Assembly (NCBI GenBank): GCA_023136155.1
Contig: JAGLRT010000029.1
Span: 1 to 5,650, forward strand
DNA: 5,650 bases
DNA from: Methanosarcinales archaeon
Lineage (GTDB): Archaea > Halobacteriota > Methanosarcinia > Methanosarcinales > Methanocomedenaceae
Direction: 5' to 3'
The notes under the pieces are model-generated. The model was given only the letters and a program-made list of their open reading frames with translations. It ran no database searches and was not told the origin of the DNA. This document shows, in pieces, positions 5,180-5,650 of this stretch; the stretch's first letter is position 1; every line of letters starts with the position of its first letter. The translations under genes and the position numbers were made by a program.

Positions 5180-5333
5180 ATTGTCGGAAAAGTGATGAAA
5201 TATATACATTCCGATAAACATTGATAAGTAAAACGCTATGCAGCATTATGCTGTATTTATTTCATAAGTTGAAATGCCTCTAAACACCTTGAAATACCTC
5301 AAAGTGCCTTTAAATGCGGACTTTTCCGACAAT
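5180..5333. mobile_element. possible miniature inverted-repeat element (154 bases, non-coding)
   Basis: Perfect 14-base inverted repeats, ATTGTCGGAAAAGT at 5180-5193 and ACTTTTCCGACAAT at 5320-5333, bound a segment without a gene. Near its centre is a palindrome, ATGCAGCAT-T-ATGCTGTAT (5238-5256, one wobble), and its right third carries five 10-base tandem repeats. This is the layout of a MITE or the fused ends of an eroded insertion sequence. No target-site duplication is visible beside the repeats, so a regulatory or terminator structure between convergent genes remains possible. Confidence 0.4.
5271..5320. repeat. five degenerate 10-base tandem repeats
   Basis: Consecutive units are GAAATGCCTC, TAAACACCTT, GAAATACCTC, AAAGTGCCTT and TAAATGCGGA, with a consensus near NAAAYRCCTY. 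The period is exactly 10 without gaps, so equivalent bases face nearly the same side of the helix, as in subterminal binding sites or bent DNA. Confidence 0.6.
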
Positions 5334-5347
5334 CTCTCACCTATTCC

Positions 5348-5650
5348 TCACAGATAATTCCTTATGGATTGTTTTAGCAGGAACCTTTTCAGTATCTCAT
5401 TGAAATCCGAAGGTTTTTCCATATTCGCAAAATGCCCTGCATTAGGCATATCAACGAGTTCGAAGGATGGGTTTTGTTCCAGTATTTCCAGCACAGGACC
5501 CAGGTTCTTATTTATCTCCTTATCCTTCCCTCCCCAGATCAACATCATCGGGATGTCGTGCCTGCAAATTGTATCCATATAATCATAATCAGCGATGTTC
5601 ATAGTGATCAGCTCAAGTGCGTCATTTGATACCATTTCGTACATCTGTTT
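5348..5650 (-). CDS. alpha/beta hydrolase, C-terminal part (runs off right edge)
   Basis: The minus-strand frame is open from the right edge to a TGA at 5350-5348 and gives about 100 residues of the C-terminal half of an alpha/beta-hydrolase-fold protein. Counting from the first Met in the window (base 5644), IPMMLIWGGKDKEIN carries the likely catalytic acid Asp41, and MPNAGHFANMEKPSDFNEIL carries the catalytic His71 in the usual GH context, followed by the final helix. The nucleophile (GxSxG) would lie beyond the edge. The Met at 5644 is not a start, since the frame continues to the edge. Family members include esterases, haloperoxidase-like enzymes and C-C bond hydrolases, and the substrate cannot be told from this part. 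It converges on cgi121 and ends 15 bases from the inverted-repeat element. Confidence 0.85.
   Translation of the reverse strand, partial: KQMYEMVSNDALELITMNIADYDYMDTICRHDIPMMLIWGGKDKEINKNLGPVLEILEQNPSFELVDMPNAGHFANMEKPSDFNEILKRFLLKQSIRNYL

Noticed and set aside
5171..5341. Target-site duplication flanking the inverted-repeat element
   Set aside because: Flanks ending in TCGAT on the left and starting CTCTC on the right share no direct repeat at the element boundaries.
1..5650. CRISPR array, tRNA or rRNA gene, or a new multi-gene defence system
   Set aside because: No regularly spaced direct repeats of suitable length, no cloverleaf-like sequence or rRNA segment was noticed, and the genes are recognisable housekeeping families.

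Overview
The window reads as a chromosomal segment of a methanogen-lineage archaeon, most likely a Methanosarcinales or ANME-2-like euryarchaeote; this is inferred from gene content, not from a marker gene. Archaeal signatures are a ribose-1,5-bisphosphate isomerase of the archaeal AMP pathway, the KEOPS subunit Cgi121, an HVO_0476-type zinc-ribbon protein overlapping a protein-L-isoaspartate methyltransferase gene, a three-cysteine (iron-sulfur type) LarE, and start sites preceded by GGAGGT or GGTGA. Coding DNA is moderate in GC, while the spacers are AT-rich and full of short dyads.

Layout from left to right: the last 27 codons of an unidentified plus-strand gene (2-85); an AT-rich convergent spacer; larE on the minus strand (256-1095); a 72-base divergent spacer; the R15P isomerase gene (1168-2121) with a 49-residue small gene behind a very strong ribosome binding site (2168-2317); a CxxC-x17-CxxC zinc-ribbon gene with an RGG-rich tandem-repeat N-terminus (2466-2678); a cluster of three hairpins, one followed by T8 (2697-2820); a two-gene operon of an HVO_0476-like zinc-ribbon protein and pcm overlapping by 31 bases (2953-4286); a 342-base spacer with an imperfect inverted repeat and an 18-base palindrome; cgi121 (4629-5141); a convergent spacer holding a 154-base segment bounded by perfect 14-base inverted repeats; and the C-terminal part of an alpha/beta hydrolase on the minus strand, running off the right edge (5348-5650).

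The genes are mostly single-copy housekeeping functions: sulfur transfer to a cofactor, salvage of nucleoside monophosphate ribose into central carbon, protein repair, and tRNA t6A modification. Only the isomerase/small-gene pair and the zinc-ribbon/pcm pair look co-transcribed. I see no convincing new multi-gene system. The parts least explained by known annotation are the conserved-looking 49-residue gene, the internal duplication in the HVO_0476-like protein, the hairpin cluster, and the small inverted-repeat element with 10-base phased repeats, whose terminal motif recurs near the left end of the window.
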